From JAHBNG01 sp039028975 (GTDB taxonomy: Bacteria; Chloroflexota; Anaerolineae; Caldilineales; Caldilineaceae), in contig JBCCHB010000157.1 of the NCBI GenBank assembly GCA_039028975.1, positions 1 through 37,033 on the forward strand: a stretch of DNA of 37,033 bases, in the 5' to 3' direction. The notes under the pieces were generated by a model. That model saw nothing but the letters and a program-made list of their open reading frames with translations. It did not search any database and had not been told where the DNA came from. Position 1 is the stretch's first letter. Each line of letters starts with the position of its first letter. This document shows, one piece after another, positions 30,101 through 35,183 of the stretch. The position numbers and the translations under genes were made by a program.

Positions 30101-31791
30101 CGCCCAGTGACTTTACCGGCAATCAAGGCTTTTCCTACTATGCCAGCGATCCGTGGAGCGATTCGTGGCAGGCGGGGATCACCATTTACGTGGTTGCCAA
30201 CGAAACGCCCATTGCATCGGACGACGCCTATACGACCACCCAAGACACACAAATCATCATTGACGCGCCGGGTATTCTTGCCAATGATTCTGACGGAAAT
30301 AGGGATGCCTTAAGTGCTATCCTCGAAGAGCTGCCAACCAACGGAACGCTCTTCCCCATCAGCAATGGGGAGCGCATCGTGGATGGTGCGTTCCACTACC
30401 AGCCGAGAAGTGGCTACACGGGTGTGGACTCCTTCACCTATCGGGTAAGCGACGGCTATGAGCTTTCGGAACCAGCAACGGTTACCCTTACCATGATGGA
30501 GCCAGCGACGGCCACACCAACAGAAACAGCGACACCTACGGAAACAGCCACGCCGACTGAAACGCCGGTGCCATCAACGTCTACTGCAACTAGCACATCA
30601 ACCAGCACGTTAGAGCCGACGTCAACATCAACCCATACGCCAACACCGACCAGCACGTCAACAGCCACGCCTACACCGGCAGCTATCGCTACCAGCACGC
30701 CAACCAGCACGCCAACCAACACGGTAGAACCAATCGAGACTCTGCCAGCCGAGACATCGACTGCCACACCAACGCCAACTAGCACATCAACGGTGGTGCC
30801 TGTAGCGACAGTCACGCCAACCACAACATCAGAGCCAACAGATACACAAACACCAGTCGCGCAACTGATTTACGTCAGCAGTAGCCGCAGCGGTCGTATC
30901 AACGCAATCAACTTCCGTGATGAGGATATCCTGCTCTACAACACGCTGACCCAACAGTGGGAGATCATCTTCGACGGTACTGATGTGGGTGTAGGCAATG
31001 CCGATCTGGACGCCTTTGATCTGCTCGACGACGGCACCATTCTCATGAGCTTTAACCGACCTATACGCTTCCCCTCGCTGGGTCTTGTGGATGATTCGGA
31101 CATCGTCAGGTTCGTCCCGACCACGCTGCGAAGCACCACAAGTGGGACCTTTGAACTCTTTTTTGACGGTTCCGATGTAGGGTTGACGACAGGTAGCGAG
31201 GATATTGATGCCATCGCCTACCAGGCAGACGGATCGTTGCTGATCAGTACCTATGGTAGAGCGAACGTACCTGGGATACAAGCACGGGACGAAGATCTAC
31301 TCTCCTTCCAACCAACAAGCACCGGGGAAGCGACAGCAGGCGTGTGGAGCCTAGCATTCGATGGGTCTGAAATGAGCTTGAGCCAGGGGAGCGAAGATAT
31401 CAATGCGGCCACCGTCGATGAGGCTGATGCTCTCTATTTGAATACCAAAGGCAATTTCCAAGCATCGAGCCAGAACAGCATGTCGGGTGATGCGGATGAC
31501 GTCTTTGGCTGTACATTAAACGAACCGACAAGTTGCTTCTTTTTCGCCTTCTTTGATGGCGACACCGTCGGGTTCGGATACCCACTTGATGGTGTTAGTT
31601 TTGGTGAGAGCGTTCCTGCTGTCTTCGCTGCAAGAAGCATTAGCGAACTGGAAAATGAGCTCGAAGAGCAAGAACCAGAACAATTCGAGGTTCTCGATGA
31701 CGATCTAGTGACCGAAGATGAAGAGTTTGATAGTTATGACCTTGCTCAATCTTTTGATACGGAGCTTTATTTGCCGTTTATTGCCAGATAG
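18163..31791 (+). CDS. Giant multidomain surface protein (LamG, cadherin-like, Ca-binding repeats)
   Basis: One unbroken frame of 4542 codons. Start: ATG 18163 follows GAGGAG closely; the frame opens 26 codons earlier (18085). Domains, approximate residues: signal/membrane segment 10-30; further hydrophobic helices about 328-375; coiled Gln/Glu stretch 385-420; heptamer-encoded linker 458-480; calcium-binding DxDxDG repeats 483-610; membrane-like patch about 1300-1380; second DxDxDG group 1613-1700; LamG-like segments 1865-2058, 2060-2466, 2468-2671, 2672-2906 and 3150-3355, each ending in LDE-type strands; Ig-like domains 2909-3120 and 3540-3634; five cadherin-like ANDxD domains 3637-4112; Thr/Pro/Ser linker 4113-4232; a C-terminal region with repeated FDGSDVG-like motifs; an acidic stretch; and the ending ELYLPFIAR. 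Likely an extracellular adhesin or glycan binder stabilised by calcium. No catalytic domain was recognised. The central region (about 620-1600) is unassigned. Confidence 0.9.
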   Translation: MNQKPPLRHLTVAFTIVSLLVLIGWPIFVRAIPLTAHQELTNAWKQASHIGQYQYQTDLRQTIHPTAKLENVGRQPQTQALRIKGEMDRPSESMTLQISRIASDGLSNSGALNSRASNTSGGNQRPLELRVSDGVSYGRTDPNGEWNALEGESRVGSEFFAPAGDPLGFVSAAKEVRLIEESTKDLLFDQLLPDDHRAEIQRYAFEIDGLTFARHMRDQLQEQLRRRGELPAGLHVEMAREYIDMVGSGELWLNGDGLPIRQIIHLEFPPQAEATEWLEATVTTTFSEWDQGSRTVAERLDQLWNEPLSLLYGPTALIQLTPTAIETTGLSLLLCLSTIGLVAICIIHRRSRRVYTGLAISVIFAMIAGPLIHTQQVSAFYDRQALQQEQQNEEERTQQSEQELAAELQNSTFNPRANPLAVTNAVLDNSTQERVSIASNQLAPHVSRDFALRENAPRTTNHELHTTQPATRNSQLAPCTINNQPDTDCDGLSDATEVNKLGTDPDDLDSDNDLISDHAEVKGYTGSAGGSLGQWYLDPLNADSNGDGLTDGQECLELVDVDPATDSLTVPFGSTCVDSDSDGVADVFDHDNDGDGVPDRQDSAPNYIGDLTTVAQSQFDFSLDGYDNTSARPVAVTFEVRPTRYEDLYQTNNVVDWPDDDSTGQVVRVNNNTFSDMGYSGSDMGQGDMLLVPTLELTIPAPADNTSNPSGGLPVLSTFSGNMATAALSEWLDTDALDAYGIAVNQDETSGDLYAYLPLTVIEDEHGGAPVAWGTQMLYRPESGTFGDVHTAKLVWQVQALTDACDTSNMGSDDDFDTWCATDSTTGGNNWVTSVSVIHAYYEEFYVTGMTVQEAHGFEMAVLGQHDALSQPYADDLWHLGNSLTNTFVEGKLLDTNNDNTGDNRFDVAEIVSRFGAGSGAGNDADWDVDVSNIAVASGIYSDTVSGMDALVSTTVPNLLASTYPAAAVNDDATLLFAREEAFRTVGLGHLESGDVQNGGDGLTINLSLSEQNVQTYASLHWTPYTFDGVGWRAADIGDTLDKLESNLETDVTDNDIIEMLSWFNVTAPETTADMTTARIGAIEIARNYYLALYIGSSSLVEDGGANAGNSAFLNDGLVNDAHYARDFDGDGTLDESWLLYVAVTAGMMQTYFERIEERLLDEVDEVLAAVAYLAATNDEAELGSVLQTGGKAAGSAIKKAIKIFYTVDGAAKFYQGRSYVTKISTSLGITTAALGAYAFFSGTDSHVLNKVMSAVDFASAAISAFDAVRIAISVYNSFAQTASNAATVLTTVTKLQNTNRMSAAVGFTISVGIATALFVLSIKDIEPGSAAYNAQVALFTAQLILAVITAVIAATIVGAIILSIIGLIDTLIGLICKYNGERESDNVNTWVCGGLNGIASQILVYLLYDYALIADLEGKNRLQFAFMPPSFSRGPTANQNGVQVGNQVTLGTFITNTLKMAKPQGIGSGLADATGQFFTVDNLKRAAFDYTLQPTQTTHYDGLVLGEQVNEWQNLQKRFQTDYTFTFSQVGVNRPPVDIYLTESFKIPAMECWGFGAQHCRQRVFRDAVHFDFTDQFLFDVFPATFGDFITLAVDDNRNGYRMAWSGNDFPVLWDADGDGLVSEAMGGADPNDNLPDSDFDGLSDRWEYENSMDLLNADGDNDGLGDYWELVYQTNPHLADSDADGLLDGEEFFHPVAVYPYKQSTHSSNDVRWSGGWEIVYDRDGSGNPLLTHVSADPLEVDGDADFISDVRERIYGYHPAVKETVNILSLDAALSDDLVAPSAAVGYTATIKNELDNRILNGLLQAEFPVDTVQTTEVIETLSSQESVTMTGAVDAPAVTASTATSLTLRAGAVIKDEGTGRVLWLHLNETGGSTFADDAQTSGGPHNATCSGGACPSPKEGYATFDGNELLTVPHDDEFNLNQFTVNLWIRPNSTGQKSLISKGSTGFQLGINGQNALAATMHLDDCATSVSINGGSLSRSNVWYLATATYDGESLRLYLNGDEVGSVEAGSTCTNSSNWTIGSGFAGSGFSGAVDEIELYPKALSAIEIADFVRQPVLYLSNVSGATDGSLRTLDESSFGQGVVFCSDSSTQDFACADEVNNGVAGAAMSFDGTKGLDVNGPLLDDSGIESLLHLGDNNNNFTISTWMKPNASQTPNSDHLDTFGQMVLGYDSGSYVFQNGSFSYVPSGFERAYPSLYIKGQNVMLRFGHADGQGYCEAASTSNALTYGEWQHVTVAFNGSAFALYINGALAQTFSGSECAGQSLYPRGSFYIGYGSSNAIRFRSLSDISGTQNAEGFIWALLGDDNASTNTYDNGYDYDNSDQIQVIWNSAADVIERETTVNMSGWMLHQSGGRSLDFAYCDRDKPNNGVPAGCLNGNAVFTVANPGSVPNSCNSNLGICHEYDAPGSQSVGFTHSSKYDLTVNYDLYSTGFQGQLDEIRLYREALTAEEAATLYESSIRSVELRFDEPPGQDIFADATLNNFDATCTGTTCPDSGIPGRGNQAARFDGVDDRLTLANASSVGLTGNSFTVMAWVKADDLAGDRAILGTDDNGDLASLMLSLRNGAPRVAFGGTGSTTTSPTTLTTGTWYHIAFRYNADTRQQSIFIDGEHSITSAATRQAFGGTSALRVGSARGGNYFDGLLDHLVIVKQALTTDEIQRVMQEVPLFSLHLDEDQYMTLRNYAPGLVGLTYEGTVSDGGSNIATCQSNGGCPEPGSKGQMREAAIFTDDGSNYQRIFLGDDAFTVAEYTVGLWVKPRNRQPTLQHLIGKRGPSGDSWVNYSLLLNPDNTVRLSMNASDCTTSQTLDSAATVTPDQWNHIMATYDGATMRIYINGVLDANTLAASTPCQYALQSVYVGGFNNNNSWSPLDAELDEVTLHGVALTASEVRDIYDYQNAWYDVTSEFLVQIDAETPTVSLDVNAPLPLEDRLISISTIDATSYVKSVTITIEDPSGGVTTPTATADGGVWLVQFSPTVAGTYLFDIEATDAVGNIGYALDQPVMVDNTAPALSVSSATYTGDNQSDDSQGDDILAIIGSASDTVSGVAVESVRIDLRDAQGQSVNGIHTASLDETVWFVEYPLLLPPYGEYNIHVSAEDGVGNRATLIYPLELDSYGAIADVTSPASLNAESGPILTGTASDLVYPLTNRLLHLHFEDEAGATSFDDASLAKTAVTCSPAYLCPTAGEGGRYGAGLTFDGQDDTLALTSPIDPSQDEFTLALWFKVETVGQLQNLVRRQFGNVSNLFWLYVDESGKVGTMLDGTLLDSTSVAANTWTHAAVTFDGNTLALYVNGQLRAQKVDATPAGYSGIVIMGGGTPDFGGYLNGALDEVLIYESALPADALYDMANPLDGEIASLQLRLRTLEDGELGADEGTWLPVTLSALGDGFATWQHDLGTDVENLYQVDLKATDNLGNSRFIPNAWSGLIDTLAPRLELNFEIDLDNPENVFFVCSAQDFNLTDPEWSCPLTITPTVGYQDAAWFTSVFTDAQKLATLSANGTASISSSPNSPDPSITACDLVGNCDTYSVSLRGAPILEPIATQSVTRGETLTFTATASDVNGDELTFSLGDGSDGGLVGATIDPTTDPTTSLFTWPPDIGLDAGLYTTTVIVSDGVLTDSQLVDITLIWANLPPVAAADTYTTARGSLLSVTAPGVLANDVDFDNDALSAVIETYPISGTLTLNADGSFSYQPPSDYVESVTFTYQASDGAYSEPVTVTINLTNNLPVAVDDDYIIIEDTRLTIDAPGLLANDSDKDEDSLTATVETEPTNGTLTLDADGGFEYLPNNNYRGVDQFTYRASDGIGQSEPATVVITVTTNTAPIAVSDTYTMAQGGTLNADAPGVLANDTDAERQSLIVLVESYPRGGSFDLGLDGSIYYKPSSSFVGTVSFTYKAYDQDLFSAPATVTINVIPNNVPVAASDVYTTRMGITLTVPAPGVLINDTDGDGDPLTATSNHGDLDGWFTLASDGSFVYVPPSDFTGNQGFSYYASDPWSDSWQAGITIYVVANETPIASDDAYTTTQDTQIIIDAPGILANDSDGNRDALSAILEELPTNGTLFPISNGERIVDGAFHYQPRSGYTGVDSFTYRVSDGYELSEPATVTLTMMEPATATPTETATPTETATPTETPVPSTSTATSTSTSTLEPTSTSTHTPTPTSTSTATPTPAAIATSTPTSTPTNTVEPIETLPAETSTATPTPTSTSTVVPVATVTPTTTSEPTDTQTPVAQLIYVSSSRSGRINAINFRDEDILLYNTLTQQWEIIFDGTDVGVGNADLDAFDLLDDGTILMSFNRPIRFPSLGLVDDSDIVRFVPTTLRSTTSGTFELFFDGSDVGLTTGSEDIDAIAYQADGSLLISTYGRANVPGIQARDEDLLSFQPTSTGEATAGVWSLAFDGSEMSLSQGSEDINAATVDEADALYLNTKGNFQASSQNSMSGDADDVFGCTLNEPTSCFFFAFFDGDTVGFGYPLDGVSFGESVPAVFAARSISELENELEEQEPEQFEVLDDDLVTEDEEFDSYDLAQSFDTELYLPFIAR
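19533..19602 (+). repeat. Ten tandem heptamers inside the giant gene
   Basis: Exactly ten 7-nt units, drifting from ACGAATC/ACGAATT-type to CCGCAAC/TCGCAAC-type. Because 7 is not a multiple of 3, the units are read in all three frames in turn and encode a non-repeating linker between the membrane helices and the first calcium-binding repeats. The frame remains open across the whole tract. Confidence 0.8.
30520..30573 (+). repeat. Three 18-bp repeats encoding TETATP-type units
   Basis: Three consecutive 18-nt units encode TETATP, TETATP and TETPVP at the start of the Thr/Pro/Ser-rich linker. The looser Ser/Thr/Pro-rich sequence continues to about 30855. Such linkers are common in secreted Chloroflexota proteins and are likely extended, possibly glycosylated. 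Confidence 0.85.
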
Positions 31792-31835
31792 GAGGTTGGG
31801 TACTCCAAATCCCCCCTCTACACGGGTGCAGTTTA

Positions 31836-31849
31836 GTTTGCGCGCAAAC
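31836..31849. promoter_or_regulatory. Perfect 14-bp palindrome, operator-like
   Basis: GTTTGCGCGCAAAC is a perfect palindrome in the 312-nt gap (31792-32103) between the giant gene and the dehydrogenase/aldolase operon. Its form, with a central CG and T/A-rich outer parts, resembles LacI-family operators, which often control sugar catabolic operons. It lies about 175 nt upstream of the candidate promoter, so a role is uncertain. Confidence 0.35.
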
Positions 31850-31921
31850 ACAAAATCGTCGATTATGCGTACCCAGCCGTCATTGATTCTGGCTCATACT
31901 GGGTTCTTGGGATCTCTTGAG

Positions 31922-31949
31922 ATTTCTCATCTATTTCAGCCTGAGAAAT
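31922..31949. repeat. TGAGAAAT palindrome related to the upstream elements
   Basis: ATTTCTCA (31922-31929) and TGAGAAAT (31942-31949) form an 8-bp stem with a 12-nt loop. It is preceded by ATCTCTTGAGA, close to the TCTCTTGGAGA block of the 41-nt elements, and the arm matches the core of the inverted repeat at 1451-1496. This may be a third, divergent member of the same family. Confidence 0.5.
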
Positions 31950-32025
31950 TACTGATTGGCAGTGGTAGATCCTTGGAGTCTGACATAAGCCCACGCGAAA
32001 ATGTAAGGAGGCTTGCTCAGAGCGA

Positions 32026-32054
32026 TTGCGCGGATTGAATGGTTCTGCTATAGT
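32026..32054 (+). promoter_or_regulatory. Candidate promoter of the dehydrogenase/aldolase operon
   Basis: TTGCGC at 32026-32031 and TATAGT at 32049-32054 are separated by exactly 17 nt. The -10 box is one mismatch from consensus. A start near 32061 would leave a leader of about 40 nt with a strong Shine-Dalgarno (AAAGGAGG, 32088-32095). Confidence 0.5.
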
Positions 32055-32103
32055 TTATAAGCTCAAATCCAGATGAACGAATTCCACAAAGGAGGAACCG
32101 CTG

Positions 32104-33129
32104 ATGAGTGATTCAACCATTCGCCCACTGCGTTGGGCACTGATCGGCTGTGGCAGTATTGGCAGCCGTCATGCCCAGTGGGCAATCTCCACGCCAGATG
32201 TTGAGGTTCGTGCCTTTTGCGACGTCAACGCCGATGCGGCCAGCCGCTTTTGTGAAGAATATCAAGGTGGCTACCATACCACAGACCCGGCCAGGGTCTT
32301 CTCGGACCCCGATGTCGACATCGTCACCATTGCGACTACCAACGCCACCCACGCCGATCTAGCGCTTGCGGCCCTCAATGCCAAGAAGCACCTCTATCTG
32401 GAAAAGCCTATGGCCATGACCACAGCAGATTGCCATCGCATTGTTGATGCCATGGAAGCTGCGGGTACCAAGCTGATGCTCAATTTTTCGATCCGCTTTT
32501 CTGGTGCCGCCCGCGTCATAAAGGATAGGCTGCAGCCGCCGAAAGTGAGCCATGTCCAATGTATGATGAAACCGGATGATATCACCCGTTGGCGGTGGGA
32601 TCCCCATATCGGTGGCGGTATGCTCTACGATGTGGGCATTCATATGGTCGATCTGCTATGCTGGATGCACAACTCATCCCCTGTAGAGGTCTTCGCTACC
32701 GGAGGGCAGGTCACTCATCCGGGCGAACTGGCGCAGCATGTGATAGATACGGCTGCAGCAACCATCCGTTTTGCCAATGATTCGGTGGCAACGCTCTTAA
32801 TGAGTGACGCGGGCAGCAATACGCTTCTCTCCAAATGGTTCTTTCAATTTTTTGACGGTAGCCAGACCGCGGTTCTCCACGAACATTTTAGCAAAGTTAC
32901 CTTTACAGGACCCGATTCCGCAACCGGCGAACTGAACTCCGAGACGCTGACCCCACCACCCATTGATCGGTTGCCCCTGCTCGTTGACGCTATCCGCAAC
33001 GATACAGAACCATATGTACCCGCGCAGACAGGCATCTTGTCCACGCTTATCATCGAGAAAATCATCGCATCAATTCATTCCGGACAGCCGCAGGAAGTTC
33101 GAGAGAGTGAGTGGAAGATGGACGGATAA
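32104..33129 (+). CDS. Gfo/Idh/MocA-family oxidoreductase 1
   Basis: A 341-aa NAD(P)-dependent dehydrogenase. The N-terminal Rossmann fold has G15-C-G-S-I-G20 in ALIGCGSIGSRHAQW, and the signature E100-K101-P102 is in YLEKPMAMT. The C-terminal substrate domain contains GGGMLYDVGIHMVDLLCW with the His/Asp residues typical of the active site. Family members oxidise hydroxyls of sugars, inositols or sugar acids. The start is unambiguous, with AAAGGAGG 8 nt upstream. It is the first gene of a four-gene plus-strand operon with a second Gfo/Idh/MocA enzyme, a D-2-hydroxyacid dehydrogenase and an aldolase, which points to polyol or sugar-acid breakdown. The exact substrate is unknown. Confidence 0.93.
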   Translation: MSDSTIRPLRWALIGCGSIGSRHAQWAISTPDVEVRAFCDVNADAASRFCEEYQGGYHTTDPARVFSDPDVDIVTIATTNATHADLALAALNAKKHLYLEKPMAMTTADCHRIVDAMEAAGTKLMLNFSIRFSGAARVIKDRLQPPKVSHVQCMMKPDDITRWRWDPHIGGGMLYDVGIHMVDLLCWMHNSSPVEVFATGGQVTHPGELAQHVIDTAAATIRFANDSVATLLMSDAGSNTLLSKWFFQFFDGSQTAVLHEHFSKVTFTGPDSATGELNSETLTPPPIDRLPLLVDAIRNDTEPYVPAQTGILSTLIIEKIIASIHSGQPQEVRESEWKMDG

Positions 33130-33140
33130 GGAGGATGAAA

Positions 33141-33164
33141 AAGATGACAAGATGACAAGATGAG
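33141..33164 (+). repeat. Three tandem octamers between operon genes
   Basis: AAGATGAC, AAGATGAC and AAGATGAG lie in the 60-nt gap between the two Gfo/Idh/MocA genes. The tract contains in-frame ATGs but no ribosome-binding site; it is separate from the AGGGGG that precedes the next gene. Confidence 0.6.
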
Positions 33165-33189
33165 AGAAACATCAATAAGGGGGAACTCT

Positions 33190-34185
33190 ATGACCACAAT
33201 CCGCATGGCCCAATATGGGACCAAACACGCCCACGCCGCGGGCAAGTTCAAAGCAATGCTGCAGAATCCCAATGTGGAGATTGCTGGCGTCTTCGAGCCA
33301 GATGCCGAACGTCGCCACGAAATGGAGATGGCAGACACGCCGTACAAGGGCGCACACTGGTTTGAAACGGCAGAGGAGATGCTGAACGACCCAACCATTA
33401 TCGCCGTCGTCTCCGAAGGCCGACCACATGAAGGGCTAGATCAGACAGAAGCCTGCGTCAATGCTGGCAAGCATGTTTGGTACGACAAGCCGGCAGGCGA
33501 TGACTGGCCCCAGTGGCAGCGTATTATTGCCAAGGCCGAAGCTCAGGGAACTCTTATACAGATGGGCTATATGTTTCGCTACCATGCTGGGTTCCGACAG
33601 ATTGGCGATTGGGCCAAGTCTGGGCTGCTGGGCGATCTCTTTGGCATTCGCATCCGTATCGGCACGGCCATTGCCCCAGAAAATCGCACGCGCTTGGCTC
33701 GCCACAAAGGTGGAATTTTCTTTGAACTAGGGTGCCACGTGTTGGATCAGATCGTGTGGCTGCTTGGTCGTCCCCACACCGTGACTTCGTTCATGCGCAA
33801 CGATGCCAGTAGCCATCTCCCGGAATTTGCGGATAACACGCTGGGTGTCTTCGAGTTCGACAGCGCCATGGCCTATGTGGACACCTCCGCTATGGAGACG
33901 CGTCCGCCAGCCCGCCGTATTGAGGTCTACGGCACCCGCGGCAGTGCCATTATGGAGCCGCTAGAGCCGGCTACCGAAATTCGGCTCTGCTTGGCGGAGG
34001 CGGCAGGCGGTTTTCAAGCTGGTGAACAGATGGTGCCGATCGAAGTGCAGACCCGCCAGCAGTTGTATGAGCTGGAGTTAGCGGCTTTTCGAGCTGCTAT
34101 TTCAGGCCAGCAAGCGCCCGATAGATCTTTGGCGCATGAGCTTTTGGTGCAAGAGACGCTGTTGCGGGTGACGGGAGCAGTATGA
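33190..34185 (+). CDS. Gfo/Idh/MocA-family oxidoreductase 2, altered nucleotide motif
   Basis: A 331-aa protein of the same superfamily as its upstream neighbour but distant from it. The fold is supported by VEIAGVFEPDAERR, AVVSEGRPHEG, a DKP motif at 99-101 in place of EKP, GGIFFELGCHVLDQIVWLLG in the substrate domain, and a final beta sheet. The glycine-rich dinucleotide motif is poor: the N-terminus reads MAQYGTKHAHAAGKF rather than GxGxxG. It may bind the cofactor differently or have a changed role. The frame opens at 33160, but the ATG at 33190 is preceded by AGGGGG 6 nt upstream and starts the domain normally. It overlaps the next gene by four bases (ATGA), so the two are translationally coupled. 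Confidence 0.9.
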   Translation: MTTIRMAQYGTKHAHAAGKFKAMLQNPNVEIAGVFEPDAERRHEMEMADTPYKGAHWFETAEEMLNDPTIIAVVSEGRPHEGLDQTEACVNAGKHVWYDKPAGDDWPQWQRIIAKAEAQGTLIQMGYMFRYHAGFRQIGDWAKSGLLGDLFGIRIRIGTAIAPENRTRLARHKGGIFFELGCHVLDQIVWLLGRPHTVTSFMRNDASSHLPEFADNTLGVFEFDSAMAYVDTSAMETRPPARRIEVYGTRGSAIMEPLEPATEIRLCLAEAAGGFQAGEQMVPIEVQTRQQLYELELAAFRAAISGQQAPDRSLAHELLVQETLLRVTGAV

Positions 34186-35168
34186 AAAATCAATTGAATA
34201 TTCTCTTCTTGCCTCACCCCATCAAAGCTTCTATGTTCAAACCGTGGGGAGAGGATGTGCTGGCGGCCATTGACAATCGCCATACCGTGCGCGTTTTGGA
34301 CTACAATCAGCCGATTGCGCCTCAGTTCGACGGCATTGATGTGGTGATCGATCATGGTGGTTCGGCCGGTACCAGAGAGATGGTCGATGCCGCCACTGCT
34401 GCCCGTCTGTGGCAGATTCTGGGAACGGGCATCGACCACTTTGATTTGGATTACTGGAAGACCACGGGCATGCCTGTTGCCAACTGTCCTGGTACCTTTA
34501 GCGCGGTGGCCCTGGCCGAATGCGCAATGATGTTCATACTGATGCTCACGCGGCGCTATCCCGTGGCCCGCGCCGAATTGGATGCTGGTCGCCTTTATGA
34601 GCCAATGGGATTGGAAATGGTTGGGCTGAAGTTGGGCATTGTGGGCTTTGGGGCCAGCGGTATAGAGTTGGCGCGGCGGGCAAAGCCATTTGGGTTGGAG
34701 ATATCGGCCATCGACATTCGCGAGGTAGACAAAGATGAGCAGGATGAGTTTGGTCTCGCCTTTGTGGGGAAACCTGATACGCTGGACAAAGTGGTAGCCG
34801 AGTCCGATATCCTCTCCGTGCATCTCCATCTCAATGCCGAAACGCACCACATCATCGATACCCGTCGTCTTGCGATGATGAAACCGGCGGCGTTCATCAT
34901 CAATGTGGCGCGCGGTGCCTTGATAGACGAGGAAGCCTTAGCTACAGCACTTGTCAACGGCCAATTGGGTGGTGCCGGTCTTGATGCCTTTGGACAAGAG
35001 CCGCCGGACTTGAGCTCGCCCCTCTTTAGCCTGCCCAATGTCATTGCCACGCCCCACATTGCAGGCGTCACCGATGGCACCTCGCGTAAACGCGCCCGCT
35101 GTGCCGCCGATAATGTAGAGCGGATTGCGGCTGGGTTGGAGCCACTGTATCGAGTAGACATGGACTGA
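34182..35168 (+). CDS. D-isomer-specific 2-hydroxyacid dehydrogenase
   Basis: A 328-aa NAD-dependent dehydrogenase interconverting a 2-hydroxy acid and the 2-oxo acid. The cofactor loop G155-F-G157-A-S-G160 is followed by D177, which favours NAD over NADP. Catalytic residues are visible as R244 (NVARGALIDEEAL), E273 (FGQEPPD) and H292 (TPHIAG). The N-terminal part (1-100) is the flavodoxin-like catalytic domain. The start codon overlaps the preceding stop as ATGA. It follows two sugar-type dehydrogenases and precedes an aldolase by 15 nt, so it may handle a hydroxy-acid intermediate or a retro-aldol product in that pathway (inference). Relatives include phosphoglycerate, glyoxylate and hydroxypyruvate reductases. 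Confidence 0.93.
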   Translation: MKNQLNILFLPHPIKASMFKPWGEDVLAAIDNRHTVRVLDYNQPIAPQFDGIDVVIDHGGSAGTREMVDAATAARLWQILGTGIDHFDLDYWKTTGMPVANCPGTFSAVALAECAMMFILMLTRRYPVARAELDAGRLYEPMGLEMVGLKLGIVGFGASGIELARRAKPFGLEISAIDIREVDKDEQDEFGLAFVGKPDTLDKVVAESDILSVHLHLNAETHHIIDTRRLAMMKPAAFIINVARGALIDEEALATALVNGQLGGAGLDAFGQEPPDLSSPLFSLPNVIATPHIAGVTDGTSRKRARCAADNVERIAAGLEPLYRVDMD

Positions 35169-35183
35169 AAAGTTGGGTAGATT

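Noticed and set aside
29070..30500. Repeated sequence resembling a long tandem array, possibly CRISPR-like
   Set aside because: The periodicity of about 285 nt is at protein level (five cadherin-like domains in one frame); the DNA copies are strongly diverged and there are no short identical repeats with spacers.
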